A stretch of DNA of 64,000 bases from Gemmatimonadota bacterium (GTDB lineage Bacteria > Gemmatimonadota > Gemmatimonadetes > Gemmatimonadales > Gemmatimonadaceae), in contig PLCA01000005.1 of the NCBI GenBank assembly GCA_003134685.1, forward strand, positions 310,001 to 374,000, read 5' to 3'. The notes below the pieces were generated by a model that saw nothing but the letters and a program-made list of their open reading frames with translations, made no database searches and had not been told where the DNA came from. A program made the translations under genes and the position numbers. Every line of letters begins with the position of its first letter. The stretch's first letter is position 1. Shown one piece after another: positions 1-8,181 of this stretch.

Positions 1-513
1 AATCGGCTCAAGAATCTCGCGTCGGCGGACGTTTCCTCGGCCCTCGTTCAACTCAGTTCGGATGGCCTCATTGAACGCGTCGTCGATCAGCGGCCAACCG
101 GCGAAGAGAGCGAGCCCTTCTTTCGCTTGAAAGACACCAAAAATGTTCCAATTCGACGTTCGATCCGAATCGCAGGTATTGAATTGCCCCGCGTCACGTC
201 TGACTCCGGGGCTAGGTTCTTTCCCGAGATCTATAACGAGTCACTCGAAATTCTCTCGGAGTACGCCAGCTCCCTTGAAGACCGCTTCAAGGAGATCGTT
301 CGCGATCAGGAGCAGAGATACTGGGCTAAGGTTTCAGGACTCTTTGCCACTCTCGTCTCTGTGTTGGCGCTTCTGTTCGTCGGTCTGCCCAAGATCACAA
401 CGGATCCCTCTCTGCCTTTCCTTCGGGTAGTGCTCTTAAATCTCGGGCAGGTCCTGCCAATGGCCGTCGTTCTTGCCCTGTTCGTCTTAGTCCTGAAGTG
501 GATTTTGCGCTAG
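1..513 (+). CDS. Partial winged-helix protein with C-terminal membrane anchor
   Basis: The frame is open from the left edge of the window, so the N-terminus is missing; 170 residues are visible. Residues about 1-45 read like the recognition helix and wing of a winged helix-turn-helix (NLASADVSSALVQLSSDGLIERV...PFFRLKD), as in MarR-like or wHTH domains. A charged helical stretch follows (residues about 75-105), then two hydrophobic segments (VSGLFATLVSVLALLFVGL and VLPMAVVLALFVLVLKW) near the C-terminus, so the protein is probably membrane anchored. A TTG at 127 could be taken as a start but would cut the wHTH in half, so the upstream reading is preferred. Function unknown; a membrane-tethered regulator is the simplest inference. 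Confidence 0.6.
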   Translation, partial: NRLKNLASADVSSALVQLSSDGLIERVVDQRPTGEESEPFFRLKDTKNVPIRRSIRIAGIELPRVTSDSGARFFPEIYNESLEILSEYASSLEDRFKEIVRDQEQRYWAKVSGLFATLVSVLALLFVGLPKITTDPSLPFLRVVLLNLGQVLPMAVVLALFVLVLKWILR

Positions 514-587
514 AACTCGAAACGATTTCTCGCGAGCAGCGAGAGAGAGCGAGGGTTGGGAACTGAACGGTTACCTGAGGGCTGGGG

Positions 588-1196
588 ATGTACGACCAAC
601 AGATGAACTTCGCGCGTGGCCTCGAGCTACACCCACAGCATGCCGAACGCATCGGCGCTATCGTCGCTCGCTGGAATACCATTGAGCGCGCGTGCGGTCA
701 ACTTCTCTGGCTGTTTGCGGGGTGTAATCCGACCCAAGGTCTTCTGCTTCTCGGGGCAGTGCAGGGGGCGAGAAATCGCATCGGACTCGTGAGAACTGCT
801 GGAGAGTACTACCTCAAGGAGAGTGACCGCCTCAGCGAGTTCAAGGAGATGATGAACAAGCTCCTGAAGACCTCCGAGAAGCGAAACCAGTACGCCCATG
901 GTCTCTATGCTGTAAATGGAAGCGGCCAATTGGTGCGTATCACCGCGCGGGAAGACTGGCTCACAATGGATCCGCCTCCCGAACCCCTGACGCTGGAAAC
1001 TCTCCAAAACGATCTGATCGAATTTGACGAGACGCTAACCAGAATCATCCGATTCCATAGTCGGTTGTGGCAGGAGACTAGTCCGGCGATGCAAGAGGCA
1101 TTGCAGAAACTATGGCTCTTGCGAGACGGCCAATTTCATCCACGGCTAGAGGCGCCGGTTGATCATCCGACAGAACAAACGCTGCCGGCTCCTTAG
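588..1196 (+). CDS. HEPN-like hypothetical protein
   Basis: This 202-residue, mostly helical protein has no family I can name securely. It contains EKRNQYAHGLY (residues about 101-111), which fits the R-(polar)-x3-H signature of HEPN ribonucleases, placed after a long helix as in that fold. Many HEPN proteins are RNA-cutting toxins or abortive-infection effectors, so an RNase role is an inference from this motif alone. It starts 75 bp after the winged-helix membrane protein on the same strand, so the two could be co-transcribed. The last 25 residues are proline-rich and probably disordered. Confidence 0.6.
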   Translation: MYDQQMNFARGLELHPQHAERIGAIVARWNTIERACGQLLWLFAGCNPTQGLLLLGAVQGARNRIGLVRTAGEYYLKESDRLSEFKEMMNKLLKTSEKRNQYAHGLYAVNGSGQLVRITAREDWLTMDPPPEPLTLETLQNDLIEFDETLTRIIRFHSRLWQETSPAMQEALQKLWLLRDGQFHPRLEAPVDHPTEQTLPAP

Positions 1197-1559
1197 GCAG
1201 GTGACGAGAACGGTTGGCGACGCATCGCCTCCCAACTTCCGCCGACTCAGTTGTTCCGATGCCACCGCAGCAATTGCGACGAGAAAGAATCCCCGGGCTG
1301 GTCGGCGCGAATGGAGAGTCATTGCGTTTGGGGGTACCTCTGGGGGTATCAGGCAATGATCGCTGACGAAATTGTCGGCTAATAGCTTGGCCGCAGCCAA
1401 CCTACGTCCGATGAGTTCGGTTTCCCGCGCCTCACTTTCAATCGGCCAGATCGCAAAAAGGGCGTTAGCCGACAGTTTGCTGAGTTGCGAAGGGGCTCGG
1501 TTTCCTTAAGCAACAGGTTGGAAGCTCAGCACTAATGGTGATTTAGGCCTAATTTACCC
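1197..1559. other. Intergenic, no gene recognised
   Basis: About 360 bp separate the HEPN-like gene from the promoter of the AAA ATPase. Short open frames exist on both strands, but none has a ribosome binding site or recognisable domain. I see no tRNA, terminator or repeat in it. Confidence 0.4.
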
Positions 1560-1604
1560 TAGTTTATCAGGTCGTTTGATAAACTAAGATAAGCTTGGTA
1601 TAAT
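1560..1604 (+). promoter_or_regulatory. Sigma-70 type promoter overlapped by a palindrome
   Basis: A near-consensus promoter precedes the AAA ATPase: -35 TTGATA at 1576-1581 and -10 TATAAT at 1599-1604, spaced 17 bp. A perfect 10-bp inverted repeat (TAGTTTATCA, 7-bp spacer, TGATAAACTA; 1560-1569 and 1577-1586) overlaps the -35 box. That is the position expected of an operator where a dimeric repressor would block RNA polymerase. The downstream protein ends in a winged-helix domain, so autoregulation is possible but not shown. Confidence 0.65.
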
Positions 1605-1630
1605 TGGGGAGCCTTTGAAGCAAGGAATAA

Positions 1631-2830
1631 ATGGATCGCAGGGAGAACCCGTTTTCGCCGGGGGCCGGCACTCCTCCTCCCGAGTTGGCTGGGCGGGATA
1701 GGATAATCGAGGACGCCACGGTAGCGCTTGCCCGCGTAAAGAGCGGACGCCCAGCGAAGAGCCAGATGCTGCTTGGGCTTCGAGGCGTCGGTAAGACGGT
1801 TCTGCTCAACGAAATCGCGAGGATCGCGGAGGGCGACGGGTACCGCACGATCGAGCTCGAGACGCCGGAAGATCGACGGCTAGCTGAGATGCTTGTGCCC
1901 CCACTGCGGTCAGTCCTGACCCGACTCAGCGCGCTGGAGAAAAGTAAAGCGCTAGCGACAAAAGCTCTCCGCGGGCTGCACAACTTCGCCAGCGCATTCA
2001 AGGTGAAAGTCGGTGAAGTCGAGGTCAGCGTCGCGGACATTGGCGTAGCCGACTCCGGGAATTTGGAGACTGATCTCCCTGAGCTCCTCCTCTTGGTTGC
2101 CGAGGCTGCACAAGCGGCCGAAATTCCCGTCGCAATCTTCATCGACGAGGCACAGTACCTCACGCGTGAAGACCTCACCGCACTCATCGTCTCGATCCAC
2201 AAAATTGGGCAACGACAGCTGCCGCTCATCGTCTTTGGAGCTGGCCTTCCACAACTGGCTGCTCTGGCAGGGGAGGCAAAGTCGTATGCGGAACGCCTTT
2301 TCGATTATCCCCCCGTCGGCCCGCTCGAATCCTCCGACGCTGAGCACGCGATCAGAGAACCGATACGGGGGAAGGGAGCCGAAATCGAATACGCAGCGCT
2401 CGTCGAGATCGTGAAATACACGCAGGGATATCCGTATTTTCTTCAAGAGTGGGGCTCGCATACTTGGGATGAATCGCCCGTATCCCCAATCACCAGCGCG
2501 GACGTCTCACGCGCAACGGTGAAAGCTCTTAACACTCTCGACAACGGATTTTTCCGAGTGCGCTATGATAGGCTGACCCCGCGCGAGAAACAGTACATGC
2601 GAGCCATGGCGGAGTTGGGTTCGGGCCCGCACCGCTCTGGCGACATTGCGGAGCTTCTTGGCGTGAAGGTGACTACGATCAGCCCCTTACGGGCCGGACT
2701 CATTGGTAAGGGTATGATTTACAGCCCTCAACATGGTGACACGGCTTTCACGGTTCCGATGTTCGATGAGTTCATGAAACGCTCGATGCCTGTCTGGACT
2801 CCCAATCCGCGCCGCCGTCACGAAGGCTAG
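1631..2830 (+). CDS. AAA ATPase with C-terminal winged helix (Orc1/archaeal-ATPase type)
   Basis: A 399-residue P-loop ATPase. Walker A is GLRGVGKT (residues 49-56) and Walker B is VAIFIDEAQYL (167-177). The C-terminal third has a winged-helix look (LTPREKQYMRAMAELG...SGDIAELLGVKVTTISPLRAGLIGKGMI), as in Orc1/Cdc6-like or archaeal-type STAND ATPases. It is probably cytoplasmic and DNA or partner binding. AAGGA at 1622-1626 supports the ATG at 1631, and a strong promoter lies just upstream. Such ATPases occur in mobile islands and defence loci, but no partner gene is close: the next intact gene starts 500 bp downstream. Function beyond ATP-dependent switching is not visible. Confidence 0.8.
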   Translation: MDRRENPFSPGAGTPPPELAGRDRIIEDATVALARVKSGRPAKSQMLLGLRGVGKTVLLNEIARIAEGDGYRTIELETPEDRRLAEMLVPPLRSVLTRLSALEKSKALATKALRGLHNFASAFKVKVGEVEVSVADIGVADSGNLETDLPELLLLVAEAAQAAEIPVAIFIDEAQYLTREDLTALIVSIHKIGQRQLPLIVFGAGLPQLAALAGEAKSYAERLFDYPPVGPLESSDAEHAIREPIRGKGAEIEYAALVEIVKYTQGYPYFLQEWGSHTWDESPVSPITSADVSRATVKALNTLDNGFFRVRYDRLTPREKQYMRAMAELGSGPHRSGDIAELLGVKVTTISPLRAGLIGKGMIYSPQHGDTAFTVPMFDEFMKRSMPVWTPNPRRRHEG

Positions 2831-2891
2831 GGCCGGCTGTTAAGGTTCAGGGGTCAAATCTGTGTACAAGAGCGGGACGGCTGGCATCTTA

Positions 2892-3165
2892 CTAGCTGAC
2901 CGTCCCTCGAACGGATAGTCTCACCGCTCTGGAGTGGACGACATCGGACGAGGGTGAGAGTCCGTGCTTCCGGTTGTAGCGTGCGATGGCCCCGGTCAAT
3001 CGCCTCCTCGGCGGTTTTCCCGTTCGACACGGGGTAGAACTTCGGCGGCTGTCCCGGACCCGCCGTGCGACACCAGTGGACGAGGTACCCGTAGTCGCCC
3101 CCGTCAGTGTGGAGTGTCAGTGCGTGGTCAGCCAGGAATCTCCAGCGTTCGGCGTCGGTGGGCAT
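2892..3165 (-). pseudogene. Frameshifted copy 1 of a small repeated protein family
   Basis: From the ATG at 3165 the frame gives MPTDAERWRFLADHALTLHT and, later, GKTAEEAIDR, matching the small proteins at 13305-13574 and 15217-15459 (M-x-(S/T)-D-x-E-R-(F/W)-RFL). After AEEAIDR the match moves to the next frame: AIARYNRKHG, then VRGTVS and a stop at 2892. Removing one G from the GGGG run (plus strand CCCC, 2990-2993) restores a continuous protein of about 90 residues. So this copy is inactivated by a one-base insertion, unless that run is a sequencing error. Function of the family is unknown. Confidence 0.7.
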
Positions 3166-3330
3166 CCCTCAAAATAAGGCCTTTTCGCCGGTGGATGACG
3201 GCAAGCCCACCTTATGCCGCCCCCGGCCATGATCGACGGCACATTGGACGAGCCGCTAATGCTCACCCGCATTTCCACACAAGGGCGATGACCCGCCGGC
3301 GCGACGGCTTTCGCAGAGAAGTCCTAGGCA

Positions 3331-5382
3331 ATGACAGCGGAAACGGTGTTGGCCAGGCTGGGTTGCCTCGTGCGGGCGGGAGAGACAGCTTCTGATTCAC
3401 ACATGGCCACAATTTCAGTCCACGTCCAGGTTCAACGCGATCACCTTCAGCGCCTAGCGTTCGTTCGCCGTCCGCTGATCGCGATCGCTGAGATGATTTG
3501 GAACGGATTAGACGCGGATGCCACGGAAGTGAGCGTGACTATTCTTCCAGACCTCACCGGTGGCATTCGCGAAATCCAAATCTCTGATAACGGTACGGGC
3601 ATCGCTCACGGCGCCGCGGTGGATGCCTTCAAGAATCTGGGTGGTTCATGGAAGAGCACCGCCCGCAAGTCGAAAGGCGAGAGGCGCCTGCTTCACGGTC
3701 GAGGCGGCAAGGGCCGCTTTCGCGCTTTCGCGCTCGGAAGGCTGGTCACGTGGCGAACGGTCGCCGATACCCTAGGGCGACGTGTGGCTTTTGACGTTAC
3801 CGGCAACACCGATAACCTGGGCACGTTCGAGATCTCCGATCCCGTCGCGACAGACGAGCCGACGGGTACTCGGGTTCTAATCTCGGAGATTCCCTCGACC
3901 GTAACAAATCTCACGGGTCCAGCCGCGTTACAGGGCATTGCAGAGGAGTTTGCGATCTACCTTCGCAAATACGAGCAAGCGCGGGTTGTCTACGATGGCA
4001 TGAACGTGGACCCCGGCGTGCTAGAAGAGAATGACGTCACCTATCCGCTGTCACCTGTCGCAGGCAAGGACGGATCTAGTCTGTCCGTGGAGCTCGAGGT
4101 GGTCGAATGGAAGATGAAGACCGATCGTCACCTGTTTCTTTGCGATTCTGACGGCTTCACACTGCATCGCCTCGCGCCAGGCATTGTCGCACCGGGCTTC
4201 AACTTCACCGCGTATTTGCGATCAGACTTCCTCCGACAACAAGACGACGTCGGGCTCCTAGATCTCGAAGAGCCGACCGATGCCCTCGCTCCGATTTTGG
4301 AAGAGGCACGCCAGCAGCTCCGGGCGCACTTTCGGGGTCGCAGCTCGGCTGCAGCAAGGGAGCTCGTCGCCGATTGGAAAGAAAAGAAGGTCTACCCATT
4401 TGAAGGCGAAGCCAAGGATCCGATCGAGAATGCGCGCCGACAGGTTTTTGACGTCGTAGCGCTGAATGTGAGCGAGTACTTGCCAGACTTCGCGGCGTCG
4501 TCGAATCCGAAATCACAGCGCCTATCGTTCCGCCTGCTTCGGGAAGCCCTGGAGGATAGTCCGGAGGCCGTCCGTCGAATTATCGCAGAGGTGCTCGACT
4601 TGCCGGCGGAAAAGAAGGAAGAGTTGGCTGCGCTGCTTGAGAGTACCACCCTTTCGTCGATTATCGCATCGTCGAAGATGGTCGGCGATCGGCTTCACTT
4701 TCTGAGCGGTCTCGAGCTGATGGTGTTCCACACGGACGTGAAGAAGCTAGTAAAAGAACGCAAACACCTGCATAAGATTCTTGAGCGCGAGACTTGGGTG
4801 TTCGGCGAAGAATACAATCTGAGCGCGAGCGACAAATCCTTGGACGAGGTACTCCGGAAGCACCTTGCGGCCAAGGGGGTCGAGGCAACACTTGACGTCG
4901 CTCCTGTGCTCCGGCTCGACGGGAAGGAGGGCATAATCGATCTGATGCTGTCGCGCACAATTCGACAGGCGCACGCAGATGAGCATGAGCATTTGATCGT
5001 CGAGTTGAAGCGCCCAACCTACACCATTGACAGCAAGGCGTTGCAGCAGGTAAAGGACTACGCGTTCGCGGTTGCCGAGGATTCGCGTTTCGCGGACACC
5101 AAAACCCGGTGGGCGTTCTGGGTCGTATCGGGAGAAATGAATGCCGACGTTCGGCACGAGGCGACGCAACAGCATCGGCCTCAAGGGCTCGCGATAGATA
5201 CTCCGAATGTCAAAATCTGGGTAAAGACGTGGGCACAGGTCATTGACTCCGCGAAGGCGAGAATGCGCTTCTTCCAAGAAGCACTCCAATTCGAAGTGAC
5301 CGAGGGCAGCACGCTGACGCACCTCCGCGAGATGTACGACGCCTTTCTCCCTGACGCGCTCCGCGAGAAACAAGCCTCGTAA
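3331..5382 (+). CDS. GHKL ATPase fused to a PD-(D/E)xK-type nuclease domain
   Basis: A 683-residue protein. The N-terminus is a Hsp90/MORC/histidine-kinase-type ATPase: N box EMIWNGLDADAT (residues 54-65), G1 box DNGTG (86-90) and a G2-like glycine loop HGRGGKGRFRAF (122-133). The middle is helical. The C-terminus reads D537-LML ... E558-L-K560 then QQVKDYA, a D...ExK arrangement typical of restriction-endonuclease-fold nucleases. GHKL-nuclease fusions occur in restriction and defence contexts, so an ATP-gated DNA-cutting defence protein is a reasonable inference. ATG 3403 (MATISVHVQ) is an alternative start close to the ATPase domain. It appears to stand alone. Confidence 0.75.
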   Translation: MTAETVLARLGCLVRAGETASDSHMATISVHVQVQRDHLQRLAFVRRPLIAIAEMIWNGLDADATEVSVTILPDLTGGIREIQISDNGTGIAHGAAVDAFKNLGGSWKSTARKSKGERRLLHGRGGKGRFRAFALGRLVTWRTVADTLGRRVAFDVTGNTDNLGTFEISDPVATDEPTGTRVLISEIPSTVTNLTGPAALQGIAEEFAIYLRKYEQARVVYDGMNVDPGVLEENDVTYPLSPVAGKDGSSLSVELEVVEWKMKTDRHLFLCDSDGFTLHRLAPGIVAPGFNFTAYLRSDFLRQQDDVGLLDLEEPTDALAPILEEARQQLRAHFRGRSSAAARELVADWKEKKVYPFEGEAKDPIENARRQVFDVVALNVSEYLPDFAASSNPKSQRLSFRLLREALEDSPEAVRRIIAEVLDLPAEKKEELAALLESTTLSSIIASSKMVGDRLHFLSGLELMVFHTDVKKLVKERKHLHKILERETWVFGEEYNLSASDKSLDEVLRKHLAAKGVEATLDVAPVLRLDGKEGIIDLMLSRTIRQAHADEHEHLIVELKRPTYTIDSKALQQVKDYAFAVAEDSRFADTKTRWAFWVVSGEMNADVRHEATQQHRPQGLAIDTPNVKIWVKTWAQVIDSAKARMRFFQEALQFEVTEGSTLTHLREMYDAFLPDALREKQAS

Positions 5383-5752
5383 ACGCCAGATGCCTTGCGA
5401 ATTGCAGAGTCATGGCCTGCGCAACACGGCTGACCCGTCAGCCCGTGCTATTATCGGGCTACAATTGAGCCTGCCAAAGCCGGACATCCCGGCTAGCGAT
5501 CCCGGGCTCCAGCGGAAGCCCTGTCGTTCTCAAACCGGTAGTCGGTCGGCAGCAAGCCAGCACAATCATGATGGGTACCACGCTCCCTGCCCTCCTCGGA
5601 ATCGTCGCAGAGACTCGGTTCGCTGCGAATCGACACTGGCACAGGTATCATCCCTGGACTTGCCGGTCTTGGATTCGTTTTCGACGTTGAAACCATCGTA
5701 GAGGTGCTCAATCTTTTCTAATCGATTCCGCTTCCTCGTTAAATTGGATTGA
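5383..5752. other. Degraded intergenic region
   Basis: About 370 bp with no intact gene. Both strands carry only short frames without recognisable domains. Together with the methyltransferase fragment directly downstream it looks like decayed coding sequence. Confidence 0.35.
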
Positions 5753-5869
5753 ATGGCGCGCAAACCTTTATCAGCGATCAGCCTGTTCACAGGGGCAGGC
5801 GGACTCGACCTCGGCTTCGATGCGGCGCACGCAGAGCAGGCTCTGGATAATCTTCCACGTGCAGCCTAG
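5753..5869 (+). pseudogene. N-terminal remnant of a C5-cytosine DNA methyltransferase
   Basis: A 38-residue frame begins MARKPLSAISLFTGAGGLDL and continues GFDAAHA. This is the start and motif I (FTGAGGLDLGF, the AdoMet-binding loop) of Dcm-type cytosine-5 methyltransferases, which are normally over 300 residues. The match ends after about 27 residues and a stop follows at 5867; the last residues (EQALDNLPRAA) could be novel junction sequence. No catalytic PC motif or other conserved block is present, so the piece is a truncated relic. It marks an earlier restriction-modification or methylating defence gene at this spot. Confidence 0.75.
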
Positions 5870-5884
5870 CGACCGCTCTGCTGG

Positions 5885-6421
5885 TTACCGTTTGATCATG
5901 GTTGGAACGACGAAGCGCCAGTAGGGATGCGGACGGAGTATGTCGCCCGGCTTCGCCGCGTCCGCTACTTCCGTATTGTATTTGAGAATGAATGAACGCG
6001 GCGCGTTGAGCACATGTCCTCCGCCGGTCAATGGCTCGGCATTGCGCGGCGCCGTAACAATGAGACCTCGATTAGGCATGTCGACGGTCAGCTCATGATG
6101 AGCCAGAAAATCGAACCCTATTAGGACTCGTTCCTCGCCGGGGACGCAATGAACTTCGCGAGTGGAGTAATAGCCTTGCTTTTCGTAAATGGTCCAGGCA
6201 ACCACACATCGGTAGATCCGCGCCGTAGCACCTGATCCATCTCCGAAGGAAACATCCTCCTCGCCGATCGGCTGGATCTTGAGGGCGTCTACTACGTCCT
6301 GCGTGATGTACGTCCTGTGAGCGCCGGTATCGATGACCGCATCGTCGATCGTGCACGCCAAGCCGTCAGCGCGAAACGTGAACTGTTCAATAACCTCATA
6401 CCGATTGTGTTCTATCGCCAT
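5885..6421 (-). CDS. Retropepsin-like aspartic protease
   Basis: A 178-residue protein with the retroviral-type aspartic protease signature: AVIDTGAHRTYI (D-T-G-A, residues about 28-39) and the later hydrophobic-glycine strand VLIGFDFLAHHELTVD (about 98-113). One active-site Asp per chain implies a homodimer. There is no signal peptide, so it is likely cytoplasmic. Stand-alone bacterial retropepsins are found in many genomes with mostly unknown substrates. A tRNA-like structure lies 35 bp upstream on the same strand. Its 3' end abuts the methyltransferase relic. Confidence 0.75.
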   Translation of the reverse strand: MAIEHNRYEVIEQFTFRADGLACTIDDAVIDTGAHRTYITQDVVDALKIQPIGEEDVSFGDGSGATARIYRCVVAWTIYEKQGYYSTREVHCVPGEERVLIGFDFLAHHELTVDMPNRGLIVTAPRNAEPLTGGGHVLNAPRSFILKYNTEVADAAKPGDILRPHPYWRFVVPTMIKR

Positions 6422-6455
6422 CGCGCCCCCTCTTCCCGGAACTCAGACAATCATG

Positions 6456-6519
6456 TACGACGGGCGGGATTCGAACCCACATACCTCGGCCTCGCGAGGT
6501 TGCAATGCTAATCATCGTA
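6456..6519 (-). other. tRNA-like element (truncated or atypical tRNA)
   Basis: Read on the minus strand, this 64-nt stretch has an acceptor-like helix (TACGATG with CGTCGTA, extendable by one outer pair), a normal T arm (GTGGG, TTCGAAT, CCCGC) and a central hairpin CCTCG/CGAGG with a 6-nt loop. It is about 8-10 nt shorter than a normal tRNA and lacks a convincing D arm, so no anticodon can be assigned. It could be a decayed tRNA, an attachment-site remnant, or a tRNA mimic in the leader of the protease gene 35 bp downstream. Confidence 0.5.
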
Positions 6520-6625
6520 CCGACCCAATTGTGATTTAGGAAGTCGGCTATCTCTTTCACTGGCCCGTCTCGAGTGGTGGGGTAAGGGAATATGTGCTGG
6601 AGTACGCTCGTTAGCCCTCTTGCCG

Positions 6626-6685
6626 TGATACGAAATCGACAGTCCGGTGATATGAAAACGGCATTTCAGTGACATAGAATCGACA
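6626..6685 (-). repeat. Three copies of a 16-bp repeat, 22-bp period
   Basis: TGATACGAAATCGACA (6626-6641), TGATATGAAAACGGCA (6648-6663) and TGACATAGAATCGACA (6670-6685) recur at exactly 22 bp. The same motif, or its complement TGTCGATTTCATATCA, appears in four other clusters in this window (12138, 13810, 30866, 30960). Multiple short terminal repeats at this spacing are characteristic of IS21-family ends. No transposase gene remains nearby, so these look like insertion-sequence end remnants. They sit upstream of the SH3/MBL gene. Confidence 0.55.
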
Positions 6686-6775
6686 TTTACAGAATTCGAT
6701 TTGTAGATGATTTTGGGCAGTCTGACGAGATCTGATCGTAAGAGCGTCAGCTACACTCTTCATGTGGAGGGTCGT

Positions 6776-8113
6776 ATGGGCGCTCAAACACGCGAGCGGC
6801 GAATCGTGTCCACCCAGAAATGGGCGATAAGCCCGCTTCTAGTTGCTTTGTGCCTCGTCATAGGAGCCGTGTCGGGCTCCGCACAGAGCCGAGTCAGGGT
6901 CAAGCCCGACATCAGCGACTGCCTGAATGTTCGGAGTCGACCCGAGACTTCATCTGCGAGCAAGACATGCCTTGCCCCGGGAACCGAGGCAGAGGTTAGG
7001 GATTCCGTTCCGTACTGGTTACGGATACGCGTTGATGGCGGCACCGTCGGCTGGGCCGCGAAGCGGTACCTCGTCGGGATTGAAGCCAGTACCCCAAGTC
7101 CTGCTGAGCCTTCTCCGGCGGTAGCGGCTCAAGCGAACGCGTGGCTCGAAGTGCATGTGGTCGACGTAGGCCAAGGTGATGGCATTTGGATTCACACCTT
7201 TGACGACAGTGTGCGCGGGAATGGCATGTTCGAAGGGAAAAACATTGTGATCGACGGCGGACCCGACGCCAGCGACGACAAAAACGAGATGCTCCACTAC
7301 CTCCAACGTCGCCTACCCGATGGATCGCTGATCGACGCTCTCATCATCACTCACCCGCACGACGATCACTATCCCGGCGCGGCAGGGGTTCTGAACCATT
7401 TCGAAATCTCTGACTACTACGATCCCGCGTATCCTAAAGAGGGTCCGAAATACAACAACTTCCTTGCCTTGGTGGGAAGTGAGATTGCTCGGGGCCAGCC
7501 GATACGCCTACACATGGGGAAGGCCCAGTTCGGAGTTCCCGATTGGGGCAGTGAGCTCAAGCCCGAGTTCCTCTACAGCTATCCTGGCAACCCGAGCGGG
7601 CTTGGTTCTGGCAACACCCTTGAGAACAACGCGTCAATCGTTCTGAAACTGACCTATGGCGACGTAAGTTTTCTGTTCATGGGCGATGCGGAAGGAAAGA
7701 ATCGCTCCGACCCTCCTACGACTCCAAAATACGCTGAGCGGATTCTCCTAAATGAGTTCCCGGCCTCACGACTAAAGTCGACGGTGCTAAAGATCGCTCA
7801 TCATGGGAGTGAGAGCTCAAGCACGCTCCCCTTTATTCAAGCTGTTGATCCTGAGATAGTATTGGTATCGTCCGGCCGGAAAGTGTTCGCGGGAACATTC
7901 ATACCGGATCGAAGCACGCTGCAACGATACTGTGCGCACAATCCGCGAATCAGGATTTACAGGACCGATCAGGATGATGAGGCTGAGCACCGGACAACGG
8001 CCGACGATCAGGACGGTGATAACATCGTGGTGAGAACAAACGGCAAGACAGTGCAAGTCCAAGCGTTCTCCAACGGGCATCCGCTTCCTGCACCAACGGC
8101 GTGCTCCCCATGA
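6776..8113 (+). CDS. Secreted SH3 and metallo-beta-lactamase (ComEC-like) protein
   Basis: With the ATG at 6776 (preceded by GGAGGG at 6766-6771) the 445-residue protein begins with a signal peptide ending near GSAQS. A bacterial SH3-like domain follows (DCLNVRSRPETSS ... VGWAAKRYL), then a metallo-beta-lactamase fold: THPHDDHYPG is the HxHxDH metal motif, with FMGDAEG and AHHGSESSS as later ligand-region motifs. The MBL part resembles the hydrolase domain of ComEC/Rec2 competence proteins, made here as a separate exported enzyme. A periplasmic or extracellular phosphodiesterase or nuclease is the likely role. A longer frame from 6707 has no ribosome binding site. The DUF2235 gene follows after 68 bp. 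Confidence 0.75.
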   Translation: MGAQTRERRIVSTQKWAISPLLVALCLVIGAVSGSAQSRVRVKPDISDCLNVRSRPETSSASKTCLAPGTEAEVRDSVPYWLRIRVDGGTVGWAAKRYLVGIEASTPSPAEPSPAVAAQANAWLEVHVVDVGQGDGIWIHTFDDSVRGNGMFEGKNIVIDGGPDASDDKNEMLHYLQRRLPDGSLIDALIITHPHDDHYPGAAGVLNHFEISDYYDPAYPKEGPKYNNFLALVGSEIARGQPIRLHMGKAQFGVPDWGSELKPEFLYSYPGNPSGLGSGNTLENNASIVLKLTYGDVSFLFMGDAEGKNRSDPPTTPKYAERILLNEFPASRLKSTVLKIAHHGSESSSTLPFIQAVDPEIVLVSSGRKVFAGTFIPDRSTLQRYCAHNPRIRIYRTDQDDEAEHRTTADDQDGDNIVVRTNGKTVQVQAFSNGHPLPAPTACSP

Positions 8114-8181
8114 CTACCTCGACGAAGCGGTCCACTACCTAAGAGACAATCGGCCAGCCGTGCTGGTCGAAGGGAGTATGT

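Noticed and set aside
5566-5790. 74-codon minus-strand frame opposite the methyltransferase relic
   Set aside because: No domain recognised; probably chance, overlapping the relic's start in antisense.
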